A stretch of DNA of 64,000 nucleotides from Malaya genurostris (lineage: Eukaryota; Arthropoda; Insecta; Diptera; Culicidae), in the NCBI RefSeq assembly GCF_030247185.1, contig NC_080571.1, forward strand, positions 212,911,380 to 212,975,379. The letters are read 5' to 3'. The stretch's first letter is position 1; each line of letters begins with the position of its first letter. Position numbers and translations under genes: made by a program. The notes under the pieces are model-generated. The model had not been told where the DNA came from and made no database searches. It saw only the letters and a program-made list of their open reading frames with translations. Of the stretch, positions 35,801 through 44,615 are shown piece by piece.

Positions 35801-37693
35801 ATGCTACGCTTATGATCTGCTTACAGATTTATTACGTCTCGTTGTCAGCCAAAGGCAAATTTTATGAAATCGAACAACACACAGCTCCTGTGCTACAAAA
35901 AAGTAGCAGTTTGGGCCATCCGAGCAGTAATAGCAAAACACCCAAACAACTCAATCGAGAGTGCGTGCACAGAATTGGGTTTATTATGCAGTCAGAAGTA
36001 AACCTACCACTAAATTTAAAATTGATTGCCAGTATGAACGGATCAGGCAATGGTAGCTCCCAGAATAGTGTGCCAGGTAAATCGATGAATATAGATATTT
36101 GTTGATTTAATACAGCAAACCTATTTATCATTTCCAGAACATATTACAATCGCCAAGGTCAGCGTTGAAAATTTCATCATCGCATGTCCACTAGACGAAC
36201 AAGAGCTTACCACAGCACTAACGCTGACCAAACTACACATAACACCCCAGATGAAGTTTACCAAGTGTGTGTTGGGGTTCGACAATGAACAAAGAATGTT
36301 CTTGAATGGAGGCATTCAAACGGTGCTCAAATATTGTCAGTTCAATTGCGATAACTTTACTCGCATCGTCGACAGCGACACCAACCGGGTAGAGTTACAA
36401 CAGATGATCAATATCGTAGAACAACAACAACAGCCTTTCAGCAGTCTCAATCACATAACGACATCCGCCAACAGTGGCACCAGTTCAACAAGCAGAAGCG
36501 AAGTATTCAGAAAACTTAAGCTAACACGTCTCTTCGGTGGATCAGACAGAAACCAGAATTCAACGTCCGGTCACGAGAAGGAAGACTCGATCATATTTTT
36601 GAGTAAAAATGATCTAGAGAACCTTGAATGCAGTCAACAACAGCAACAATTGCTACAACGTCACGATCAGGATCAACAACCAATGTCACTTGCTTCCGGC
36701 GTGAGCGAAAAGATGAAAGTTTTTACTCCGAGCAAAAAACGTTGGTTTAAGGGTCTTCGATCCACAGGGAATCAAGAAAACGACAGTAGCGTGGAAGAAG
36801 ATTCCGAGAAAAAAATATCCAGCATAGACCGGTACCAGGATATGTCCCGTTTGATACAAGAGCGTTTTGGAGAGCTCGATATTAATGGAACAAATGTCGG
36901 AAAGGCAAATTCGGATATTGGTTACGATGATACGGTTAACGAAAACCCAGATGATTTGGTTGCTGGTGGACTACAAAAGTGCCTCTCGCTGCAGCATATT
37001 GTGTTAAAAAGTGGAAATAGTATGGATATTAGAAACAAGGATAAACCAGACTTGGTAAACAACATAAACCTGATTGAAAAAGATAATTCAGATGAGGTCA
37101 TGTCAGAATCGGAAGACACACTGTTTTTCCCTATACGAAGTAATGCAAAACAACAATCTTTCATGACCCAAAAGCTGTACAGTGAGTTTCATGTCAAAAC
37201 CAAACAACACAGCAAGTCACAATCTAGCATACAACATCTGCTAAATCTTGCGAGTCCCCAACGACTGAATGAAGCGAAGTGTAAACTGAAAGCAAGCGAC
37301 AAAAAACGAGCGGAAATCGTACTCTCGTTCGAAGATTTACAAAGCCTTAACAGGGAAGAAGAGCTTATCGAAGGCTCCCTAAGAACTCAGCTCAGCATAC
37401 TTGATGATTTGCCATACAGTAGCGTGCGTGATTCAATAATTCTTCAAGAAAGTGAACCTCGAACCCCATCGGAAAGTATCTACGCAGAGATCTGCTCCGA
37501 AAGTGCAGTTGGATCATCAAGCCAATCGCAGCAAACCCCTCCAACGCAGTCTGAAAAGCGATTCACTAGTATTCGCATTAACGTTCCCTCCAGTGACTCG
37601 TGCCAAGTGCTAAGTCACAATCCATCTGGAAGTCGATGTGCTTCGGTTGTGGCCTGTCCCGTTGAGGATAATATTTACAACACAATCAAATAG
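23844..37693 (+). CDS. sano: CABIT-domain protein, probable Serrano orthologue (spliced, 5 coding exons)
   Basis: Coding exons 23844-24696, 35373-35504, 35562-35758, 35827-36076 and 36138-37693 join in frame across GT-AG introns to give 995 residues. The first ATG follows an acceptor at 23835 by 8 bases. A basic, Q- and N-rich N-terminus (about 1-190) precedes one CABIT module at about 195-545. It opens with LPRVVRLSY, continues as YKIPQDYPGYFS, and ends near GGIQTVLKYCQF. The tail (560-995) is Ser- and Gln-rich and acidic, with tyrosine motifs SIYAEI and NIYNTI-K-end. Known: CABIT proteins with one module include GAREM and, as I recall, Drosophila Serrano, a cytoplasmic planar-polarity and tracheal-tube regulator. 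The CABIT call is firmer than the orthology. A 10.7-kb transposon-filled intron splits the module. The 3' UTR reaches about 38550. Confidence 0.8.
25495..26030 (-). pseudogene. mariner-like transposase remnant with two internal deletions
   Basis: Read on the minus strand. The N-terminal start (LSFRYVPTLEERVKIVQFYF) is joined directly to the catalytic-core entry (DADFCQKIIFSEEAHFHLGG). The stretch between them, which would hold the helix-turn-helix region, is missing. A second deletion after VTVWCGF removes the block with the second catalytic Asp, and the sequence resumes at VVWPPRSCDLMPLDYYLWG, which still has the third Asp. The first catalytic Asp is replaced (FSEEAH where FSDEAH is usual). 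The right end reads agcggaccctg followed by TA at 26031-26032. The left end was not found. Non-functional. Confidence 0.75.
26670..26870. mobile_element. Decayed small inverted-repeat element
   Basis: Contains words shared with the MITE at 15611-15785 (caccgtcggcaccgggaaaa, then gtcccggaataatgcgaata ahead of gac) and a decayed copy of the dispersed 55-bp motif at its left side. The ends no longer match well. Confidence 0.5.
26917..28201 (-). mobile_element. ITmD37E-type Tc1/mariner element (dead)
   Basis: Terminal inverted repeats: gactgtcccagaaagtatg at 26919-26937, and its complement catactttctgggacagtc at 28181-28199. TA flanks lie at 26915-26916 and 28202-28203. The 1285-bp length fits a single-gene Tc1/mariner element. 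It contains the broken transposase at 27052-28055 on the minus strand. Confidence 0.85.
27052..28055 (-). pseudogene. ITmD37E transposase pseudogene
   Basis: Starts at MRGLSAEQRQ (ATG at 28055). The N-terminal helix-turn-helix part (RKIAKMEGVSEKAVRNAIRK) is intact to about 27741. The next ~190 bp is in other frames but still reads IIMDDETYVKLD, which keeps the first catalytic Asp. From 27549 the frame gives KVMVWQAICSCGKISKPF, then FWPDLASCQYS with the second Asp, and RPIEEF with the Glu. Exactly 37 residues separate Asp and Glu, the diagnostic DD37E spacing. An in-frame stop replaces the Trp after EEF. The frame then continues as LTKAHLRKHVSAVE to a stop at 27052. At least two frameshifts and one nonsense change make it inactive. 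Confidence 0.85.
28425..28617 (-). repeat. tRNA-derived SINE (Feilai-like), copy 2
   Basis: Reverse complement gives gttcaatgcataggacactg, a B box cgttcgagccccg, and the same body and end as 22666-22853. It lies between the ITmD37E relic and the DD37D element. Confidence 0.75.
28733..30046 (+). mobile_element. DD37D Tc1/mariner element with perfect ends
   Basis: 28-bp terminal inverted repeats with no mismatch: 28733-28760 starts cagggtccggcactcgaagt, and 30019-30046 is its exact complement. They are bordered by TA at 28731-28732 and 30047-30048. The 1314-bp element carries one transposase gene on the plus strand. Perfect ends suggest a recent insertion. Confidence 0.92.
28895..29833 (+). 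pseudogene. Tc1/mariner transposase, DD37D, broken near the C-terminus
   Basis: Starts MDLKRNSVIALYLDGK at the ATG 28895 (a GTG lies just before it) and reads 312 residues to a TAA at 29831-29833. Two helix-turn-helix motifs occupy about residues 5-110 (SQPAIVRELK..., ANQMAKELKISDRSIRR). The catalytic residues are Asp147 (FSDEKIF), Asp243 (QQDSAPSH) and Asp281 (NPMDYSLW), with 37 residues between the last two: DD37D, as in maT-like elements. After the stop, homologous-looking sequence continues (IPASHIRQL) and then needs a one-base shift to read DSFFDRLKAIVKAKGGHIEQ. One nonsense change and one indel have thus removed the last ~30 residues. The catalytic core looks intact. Confidence 0.85.
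30108..30205 (+). repeat. tRNA-derived SINE, copy 3 (3'-truncated)
   Basis: tggttcaacgcataggtcgc, a decayed B box and gacctgtaaggattcttagt. The copy stops at 30205, where the CACTGAG-ended element starts. Confidence 0.65.
30208..32086. mobile_element. 1.9-kb CACTGAG-ended element, non-autonomous
   Basis: The left end cactgaggaaaa and right end ttttctcagtg are short inverted repeats, and both are followed inward by 'attcataa' words. Subterminal 'ttatgaa', 'atacgaa' and 'cgtatga' words recur through the element in both orientations. An inner palindromic segment lies at 30640-30810 (cattctgtatttcgatcgag and its complement). Minus-strand open frames at 30890-31439 and 31510-31713 have some codon-like character but no recognised domain, and no splice arrangement I tried joins them in frame. 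Target duplication not resolved. Confidence 0.6.
32190..33130. mobile_element. mariner element converted to a foldback
   Basis: TA at 32188-32189 and 33131-33132 flank inverted arms of about 200 bp (ttatgatcaaaaaagaaccg inward on the left). Both arms carry the same 5' untranslated sequence and the first codons of the transposase (MDENL, at 32383 on plus and 32937 on minus). The 3' half of the transposase and the true 3' end are absent. Confidence 0.85.
32404..32937 (-). pseudogene. mariner transposase, N-terminal half
   Basis: Minus-strand frame from MDENLVQRACIKFCVANGFK through the paired helix-turn-helix region (AYELYKRFKGDRTSLDHDE, then REIAVLLGISYGLAEHILTD) to ITGDEVWIYEYD, which contains the first catalytic Asp, and ends at about EWRFEGE. 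There are about 178 residues of a ~345-residue mariner protein. There it runs into the inverted copy of the element's own 5' end. The second and third catalytic residues are missing, so it is inactive. The frame itself is open. Confidence 0.85.
33340..34406. mobile_element. Inverted-repeat element with 'tttacgtccgtatcgac' ends
   Basis: The left end accctcattctggtttacgt followed by ccgtatcgac, and the right end gtcgatacggacgtaaacaa followed by gcatgatggt, are complementary with few mismatches. A further partial end (cggccgtaaataagaatgag) lies at 34598-34620, so two related insertions may overlap. No coding capacity recognised. Confidence 0.6.
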
Positions 37694-38550
37694 TAGCTCC
37701 ATAGGAGCTCAGCCTGTATTTCATTCGATTCGATACCGGAAAACCACCATTCAGAAAACGCTCAAAACCTACGAGTGTCTAATTCGACACATCTTCGGAA
37801 CTGACAATTATACCAGAAACGCCGAAATACTGGACAATCAAGCGCTTATAAAGCGGCAGTAACCTGCAAAAGATACAATCTTACTTATTTGCTAGTTTTA
37901 GAAAAATAAGACAGGGAAGGCAACTAATAAGCGGAAGCAAAAAAAAAACAAATAACGGCGACCAAAGTATTACCGGAACTTGTGATAAACGCGAAAAAGC
38001 AATGTTTAACATAGTTTAGAAATAAATGACAACAAGCACGTAATCTTTATCGCTAACATGTAGCACTATAATTCAATAAAACAAATATCAGTTGTCATTT
38101 TACCACGATGCGTATAAAAGACAAGCAAAAGCATATCATAAACTGTAGCATATACTTACTTTACGCACTTGTTAAGAGGCAAAACAAATAGTTGGCAAAC
38201 AATCTGACAATAAAATTTATTAATTCTTGAGAATAGACTAAGAAAAGCACTACTGTCTACATATGATGCAGTGCAACGAAGTTTAAACTTTGCTTCAAAA
38301 AACAATATTGCAAAACTTTGGTGAACTATAATATATATTTTTCAAATTCGACAAAATAGTAAAGAATAATATCTGAGAATTCCATTGCTGTTAGTCGACT
38401 TGAGTAGCAAACTACCTTTACTACTTGAACTTGTTAGTTAAGGCCTTAAACAACAAACGACACGCTTTTACGGTTACTCGGAGCGACCATTTTTACGGCA
38501 GAATATGTAGTTTATATAGTAAACGGCGTTAACATTTATTATAATAAACA
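37694..38550 (+). other. 3' untranslated region of the CABIT gene
   Basis: AT-rich sequence after the stop at 37693 with several AATAAA words (near 38074 and 38213, and at 38543). Which one is used cannot be told from sequence. The last is part of the palindrome shared with the convergent gene. Confidence 0.5.
38535..38548. terminator. Palindromic poly(A) signal shared by convergent genes
   Basis: TTTATTATAATAAA is its own reverse complement and gives AATAAA on both strands (plus 38543-38548, minus 38540-38535). It lies 43 bp beyond the stop codon of the minus-strand gene and at the distal end of the plus-strand CABIT gene's 3' region. Confidence 0.6.
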
Positions 38551-38590
38551 TCTAAATAACTATTTAAATATACATGAAAAAACAAAAAAC

Positions 38591-39261
38591 TTACAATGTT
38601 TCCTTGGTTCCCTCGATAATCTCCAACACTTGCTCGCATTCCTCACGACTTTTCACGTCCGCTAAGACTCGTTTCAGAAAGTACAGCAAGCCATTGAACT
38701 CGTTCACTAGCAGGTTTCGCTCTTCTTCTATGTATTTCGTCGACTCCCAATCTGAGAATTGATAATCATTCAATAAATTCAAATAAGAACATACAAGAGC
38801 CTGCTTTTACCCTGATCAGAATTCTGGGGTAATGTATTCAGATAAATGTCCATCATTTTTTTGGAATGGTTCACCATTTTTGCGTATTCTCTTTGAGTTT
38901 TTATGCGTACCTCGCAGAGCTCACTATGTATCCGTGCTCGCGCTCCTTCACACAATTCCGGTGCTGGCTGTTCGGACGCAGGCATTGTATCAATCCGGGA
39001 TTGTAGAGTTTCTACAAAACCTTGATACTGATTATCCACGTACTGATCGCAATTTTGGAGAATATCGTCGAAACTGCTTATACCCAAAAGAGGCAACAAA
39101 TTGTCATTAATCTGCGATCGTTTCTGACCATTTTTTTGTGCGACCATATTCTGAACTGCAAACAACTCTTTCATGTTATCCGTTTCCTGGCCATGCATGT
39201 CGAAAAATTGATTGTCCAACAATTGCAGCGAAATCTCCGTGAGTAAAAAATTTAGATTCAT
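38591..39261 (-). CDS. Unrecognised 203-residue helical protein (2 exons)
   Basis: Exon 1 runs 39261-38811 (ATG at 39261) and exon 2 runs 38751-38591. The donor cagg|gtaaaa and acceptor ttctcag define a 59-bp intron in phase 1, and the reading frame is open throughout. The protein starts MNLNFLLTEISLQLLDNQFF and ends EIIEGTKETL. It is acidic and mostly predicted-helical by composition, with amphipathic stretches (EGARARIHSELCEVRIKTQR, then ERNLLVNEFNGLLYFLKRVL). There is no signal peptide and no membrane segment. The size and helical make-up resemble small subunits of kinetochore or augmin complexes, but I see no diagnostic motif and assign no function. It converges on the CABIT gene and shares its poly(A) palindrome. 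Confidence 0.75.
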
Positions 39262-39360
39262 TTTGTCCCTTTATAAATTTCGAAATTTATAGCAGAAGTG
39301 CTGATAAATTCTAAAACACTAGAGCGAACTTTCTTAACTTCTTTCTTCTTCCTTTCTGGT

Positions 39361-39606
39361 TGGCGTCACCTCACTTGAGATGACGCCGAATTGATGGCAC
39401 AGCAACTAAGGCTATATTGCCAGTTAATTTTCGTTTATAGTCCAGTGGACTTTCTTTTCACTTGACTACAAGCGAAAATCTCGCTGTGTGGCTGCGTCGA
39501 ATCGTCAAAGTACGGCTGAAAATCCTTTCTTTCTTGCGAAATACTCGAATTTTCCCCGGACTAACACGATGCAACGTGCTCACCCGTTGAGAGTTTCACC
39601 GGAAGT
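39361..39606 (+). repeat. Dispersed repeat upstream of the 203-residue gene
   Basis: tggcgtcacctcacttgaga followed by tgacgcc, with the palindrome-like ggcgtcacctca/tgagatgacgcc, through tactcgaattttccccggac to gagtttcacc. About 190 bp of it recurs at 48572-48760 in the same orientation. It begins about 100 bp upstream of the minus-strand ATG, so it may overlap that gene's promoter. Confidence 0.6.
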
Positions 39607-40692
39607 CTAACTTTCTTAACAAAACAAGTTATCCACACATGTTGATTATCTTACCGGGGGCTGTGTGAACGAAACGTATCCAACTTGACTGTTGGTACAC
39701 GCAGAGAAATGGAGCTTGTTTAAAATAACAAATCAGTTAGTAGATTTTTAAATCTGATTCATGTTAATTTCAAGCTAGAATATGATTGTTTCAAACCATT
39801 TTCTCCCTTCAACATCTACAAAGATCTTTGTTCAATGTGAATACATATTTTGGTCTTGCCAAACTAAAAAAAAATAGTTCCAGCTGATTTTTTTGTAGAA
39901 ATAATTCATCGATATATTGCGTATCAACAAAAGCAGAGTTGATTTTATTAGCAATATCTATGTTGATTCAATTCTGCTTTATCTTTATGTTAATAACAAA
40001 ATTTGTTTATTTTATCTGTTGTCTTATTTGTGTAATGATACAACAAAGTTTATTGTTCAAAAGAACCGTATCAGCCCTATTTCTTATAAACCAGAGCTGT
40101 TTTTTCAATCGTGAATGAACAGAAAAGTTTTTACGCGTTTCAAAAGTAAAATTTTATCTGCTTATATATTTTTAATCAGCTTTTCATCAATCCAAGCGTA
40201 AGTATTGATAGTTAATAATATTGGAAACTGCAATAACACGTTTTCTTAACAACATATATTTGATACAGGTTATCTCTGTCTTCATTGGAAGGGCACCGGG
40301 AAAGAGTACCGAATCATTGGATACTATAAAAAGTAATATTGGATTGATTGTGGTATGTAGATAAATATTATAAATGTATGGAATATAAATGTAATTGGAA
40401 TTCCTTACAAATATATAAAAAGAAGAAAAATGTACCAAAAACAATCCTTCAAATTATTTCGAAAGAAATCATTTTACTCGTAAAAACAAAACAAAATGAA
40501 TAATTTTTACAAACAAAAGCGTAAGTTGAAATACTAATCATTTCAAGTTAATATCTTATCATTTATTTCAACTGCCAAGTTTATGAATTCAAAGCACTAT
40601 AAATATTACCTTCATCCAAAATTAGTTCATTTTAAACTGATTTTGCAAGTTGAATTTACTATGAAATTGTTTGTCAAGAAATTGACTGGAAC

Positions 40693-40955
40693 CAAAGACA
40701 TCATATTAACAAGATATCCAGCTCTCACATTTCCCGAACAAATCATTGGCAACATCCTTTTTTGCGAGCATGTCGCCCTCAGGTGAGCCCGCATCGAACC
40801 TCATACATAGAAGTAGAGGAGAGAAATGTCAAATTCGTGCGCGCCAAAATAGCAGGGCTGTGCACCCATACAATTGACATGACATGTTGAATGAGACGCC
40901 GTGCGATGGCGTTGCTGAACTGAAGATTGAGATCGCTCCAAGCTGACAGGGTCTG
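40693..40955 (-). mobile_element. ~260-bp repeat R, copy C, with 7-bp target duplication
   Basis: Reverse complement starts cagaccctgtcagcttggag and ends gatgtctttg. The exact heptamer CTGGAAC flanks it at 40686-40692 and 40956-40962. Length is 263 bp. Along most of its length it is about 85-90% alike to copies A and B by eye. Confidence 0.85.
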
Positions 40956-40968
40956 CTGGAACGCACAA

Positions 40969-41676
40969 CACGCTTAGAAAAAGTTACTCAAAGTTTGAGT
41001 ACTAGTTACTCATTTTCAAATGATACATGGAAACGTCAAAAATTGAGTAGTTATCATCAATGATATTGAGTAACTCCTACTCTAAATTTGAGTTCAACGC
41101 AAAATCTCGTTTTATAGTTACTATTCGCATTCGCGATAAGTCTAAAAGTTGCAATAACCATTTGTAGCAACAGGTTGTATTTTTTGTTAGTGAGACGCGT
41201 ATTTCAAGGGTGAGTCGATCAACACAAACGGTGTTGTGTCTGCAAAAACCGGAATGATCAGCTTCATGTTGTGCTTTAAAATGGAAACGAATATGCTCAA
41301 ATGTCATTTATGAGGAATAAGTGTATGATTGGTGCCTGAGCATAACACACTACTCCAAGCGACCACCACTTGATATAGTATTGAGTTCAATTATTTAACA
41401 TTTTAATACAATACACTCAGAAAAGGAGCAATTGTTTTGCAAATTTGGTATATGTAAAATAAAATTTCACACAAAATTTGAGTGATAGTTACTCTGTTTT
41501 TGTACATTTACGAATAAAGTATTACTCAGTAAATGAGTAGATTTTACCCAAATATCGTTTCCAGTGGAAGAACTCAAATTTGAGTAACTTCGGAGTTACT
41601 CTAAATTAGAGTTGTTCCACTTTTTCTGTAGATGAGTGAGATCTTACTCATTTTTGAGTAACTATTTTTAAGCGTG
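40969..41676. mobile_element. 'gagtaact'-rich inverted-repeat element, long copy
   Basis: The left end cacgcttagaaaaagttact and right end agtaactatttttaagcgtg are inverted repeats. 'ttgagtaact' words in both orientations are spread through it. It has about 165 bp (41178-41345) that the second copy at 42993-43471 lacks. Target duplication not resolved. Confidence 0.75.
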
Positions 41677-41884
41677 AAGTAAAATGTTTGTTTGTATTAT
41701 CAAAATATTTATTGAAACTAACTAATCCACCGAGAAAAATCAAATATCTAGTTTTGTTGTTTCAAGCAACAATGTTTGCTATATTAAACCAATTTTTCTT
41801 TTGTCATTATTTTAATCAAATAAATCGTTACTTGAAACCCAAATTTAGTTACATTTACAATATTTTTCACTGCGTGTAGTTGAT

Positions 41885-42480
41885 CAGAGATGTCAGGTAA
41901 AAATGGAAAATATCTTCAGACAGGGTTGCAAAAGTCTGTAAATCTGAAAAAATTTCTGCGTGTGTCAATTTATCTATAAAGTATGATTCACAAAACTGGC
42001 ATAGAGAGCAAAAAAACATCGCGGCAATTTCAAAAGTCTTAAAAAATGTCTGCAGAACTATATAGAAATCTGCAGACCTGGCATCTTTTTTTTTTCCTTC
42101 TCTTCCTTTTGGCACAGACCGAGTCGATCCATATAGCCAAGTGTTGTAGACCTGGCATCTTTGTAGTTGATACTAGATGTGGATCATTTTCCTGTCAAAC
42201 GAAAAGGGTACAAAGAGCAGAGGTGCCAGGTCTGCAGATTTATCTGTAATTCTGCAGATTTGAGGTCTAGTGCTGCAGACATTTTTTGTTGTGCAGACTT
42301 TTGAAATTCTCGAAGACTTTTGAAATTCTGGCAGACTTCCATCTATATTTACAGACTTTTGAAAATTTTTTTTTTGCTCGCCAAGTCAGTTTTGCGTGTC
42401 ATAGTTTTTATAGAGAAATTGCTGCCAGCAAGACATACTTGCTGACTGCAGATATTTGAAATTTTTACCTGGCATCTCTG
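41885..42480. mobile_element. 'cagagatg-caggt' MITE with nested internal copies
   Basis: Ends cagagatgtcaggt and acctggcatctctg. Inside, further acctggcatctt and gcagaggtgccaggtctgca ends at about 42076-42240 show copies of the same family inserted in one another. 'gcagacttttgaaat' words repeat around 42290-42360. Confidence 0.75.
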
Positions 42481-42539
42481 ACAAAGAGTACAGACAGTGG
42501 GCCGTATGAATAAAATGTAGTAAAATCTGTTGTTTGCAA

Positions 42540-42836
42540 CGTTGCCAGGTTGCCAGATTTGTCTGGCAAATGCCAGATTTTCCTCGTTTCGCCAGACACC
42601 CAAACTAACCAGATCTTTTGCCAAATTTTCCAAATTTTCCCAGACTTTCCATTTTTTCCTAGATTCAGTCAGATCTTACTAGATCTTTACGGTTTTGGCC
42701 TCTATACGATAGGTGGGGAGACCTTTTTTTTGCTCACTGAAAATGCAAAAATTTCCTTGTATATAGTAGACCCAGAAAAATCCAGATAAATTTTTGAGTT
42801 TTGACAGATTTTTGAAAAAATAACCTGGCAACTCTG
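42540..42836. mobile_element. 'gttgccaggt' MITE
   Basis: cgttgccaggttgccagatt at the left, and ataacctggcaactctgg at the right. The interior is rich in 'ccagattt' and 'ttttccaaattt' words. It is a diverged relative of the cagagatg-type MITEs. Confidence 0.6.
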
Positions 42837-42992
42837 GTTGTTTGTAGTATCTTCTTAAAAACAAAGTCCACAGAGTATAACGCGGTTTGGTATGAATAAA
42901 AAAGTTCGAACGTGTAGTTAATGCTACTTCCAAATTTAAGCATTTACTGCATACCGTATCGACACAGAGCCGGAAAAGCTGGCATAAGCATG

Positions 42993-43471
42993 CACAACTC
43001 TAATTTAGAGTAACTCCGAAGTTACTCAAATTTGAGTTCTTCCACTGGAAACGATATTTGGGTAAAATCTACTCATTTACTGAGTAATACTTTATTCGTA
43101 CATGTACAAAAACAGAGTAACTATCACTCAAATTTTGTGTGAAATTTTATTTCACATATACCAAATTTGCAAAAAAATTGCTACTTTTCTAAGTGTATTG
43201 TATTAAAATGTTAAATAATTGAACTCAATACTATATCAAGTGGTGGTCGCTTGGAGTAGTGTACAACCTGTTGCTACAAATGGTTATTGCAACTTTTAGA
43301 CTTATCGCAAATGCGAATAGTATCTATAAAACGAGATTTTGCGTTAAACTCAAATTTAGAGTAGGAGTTACTCAATATCATTGATGATAACTACTCAATT
43401 TTTGACGTTTCCATGTATCATTTGAAAATGAGTAACTAGTACTCAAATTCTGAGTAACTTTTTCTAAGCGT
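42993..43471. mobile_element. 'gagtaact'-rich element, short copy
   Basis: Inverted relative to 40969-41676. One end (agtaactttttctaagcgtg) is complete. The other is truncated at acaactctaatttagagtaa. Confidence 0.7.
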
Positions 43472-43518
43472 GTTTACTACCGAAATTCAAGCATGCTACG
43501 TTCTATTCATACGGCCCA

Positions 43519-44615
43519 GTACCGACTGGATTTCCAGCCAGTGCAGCACAGACCCACATTATCGAAATGACGGAATGAGCAATGAATTCACGCCTTTATT
43601 GAGAATGGCCAATAAACCATCCATCAACATTCACTTTGAAGAGTAATTTCGAATGACTCGGCACTTGCTGAGAGAAAGTTATAATAGTAAACGGCAGAGA
43701 AAAGTTTTCTCTTTCGTCTGGTGTTAAATTTTATACTCTGTCTTTCATAGCTCGCTTGCAATTTCTTTCGAAAGTGGAAGTTGACAGGTGGCTTATTGAC
43801 CGTTCTAAAAAAAAAAACGCGTGAATTCTTACTCGACTAACAGTGCTAGAATTTTCGCCTGAGTTGGCTGCTCAATCAAACTGATTGACAGTGACATTAT
43901 AAATGTCATTGAATATGCGCTCATTTTATGAATGTGTTAGTGTAAAATTTAGGCGACTTAAGCCATGTCACTACACTCCACCTAGAGGAATGGATGATGC
44001 TGACTAAGGTAGGCCGTTTTGTTAATTTCCAGCGAGTTTCAACAGTTTATGTTGGGATTCTAAGAAGAACTGATTATTTATTAGTTCTGTATATCCGAAA
44101 AACATGGAGATTTAAATTAGTATTGTCAGTTATATAATGTTTTCGTTTAAAAATAAACTGAAAATCGGCAACGTGCTAAATCGGGAAAGAAGAAGACGAA
44201 TTGACAATTCAGTCCACATCTTCTCACTCCATTCCGAATGATTTCCGAATCAACCGGTTGTAGGCGAAATTTATTCGGAATCGGTTGTTGCACTGGAGTT
44301 GGAATTGATTCGGAATTCCACATGATTTCCATATGGAATTACGATTGAAAATTTCACCGATTCAGAATTGATTATCCAATTTATTCGATCAATCCAATTA
44401 TTCAATTTATTCGATCAATTTGCATGCAAAATTATCCAATTTATTCGATCAATTTGCATGCAATTCCGCTGATGTTGATGGATTGCCAATCGATTCATAA
44501 TATAGCCATGAATTTCAGTGGGACGTAGCAACCTTGATTTTCATGTAGCATTATGTGGATTACGTTCCTGTCAAAAACAGAAACTTCACTACACAACAAG
44601 TTTCGAACATGTAGT
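43519..44615. other. Gene-free DNA with a short tandem repeat
   Basis: 44360-44465 contains three to four copies of 'ccaatttattcgatcaat', two of them followed by 'ttgcatgcaa'. Otherwise AT-rich, with no exon recognised. Confidence 0.5.

Larger units (their letters stand above)
39698..41876. mobile_element. TA-flanked inverted-repeat element carrying two later insertions
   Basis: The left end cacgcagagaaat and right end (reverse complement) cacgcagtgaaaa are bordered by TA at 39696-39697 and 41877-41878. The interior is AT-rich, with 'ttgaaac/gtttcaa' words in both halves. The R repeat (40693-40955) and an ACTC-rich element (40969-41676) have inserted into it. No coding capacity. Confidence 0.6.
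42498..43518. mobile_element. Element with tgggccgtatgaat ends, carrying two insertions
   Basis: Left tgggccgtatgaat and right attcatacggccca are exact complements. If the element starts at ggg, AGT flanks both sides, a possible 3-bp duplication. A gccaggt-type MITE (42540-42836) and the short ACTC-rich copy (42993-43471) sit inside. Related fragments (aaccgcgttatac, gcaaacaacagacttta) occur at 47073-47140 and 48363-48400. Confidence 0.6.
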
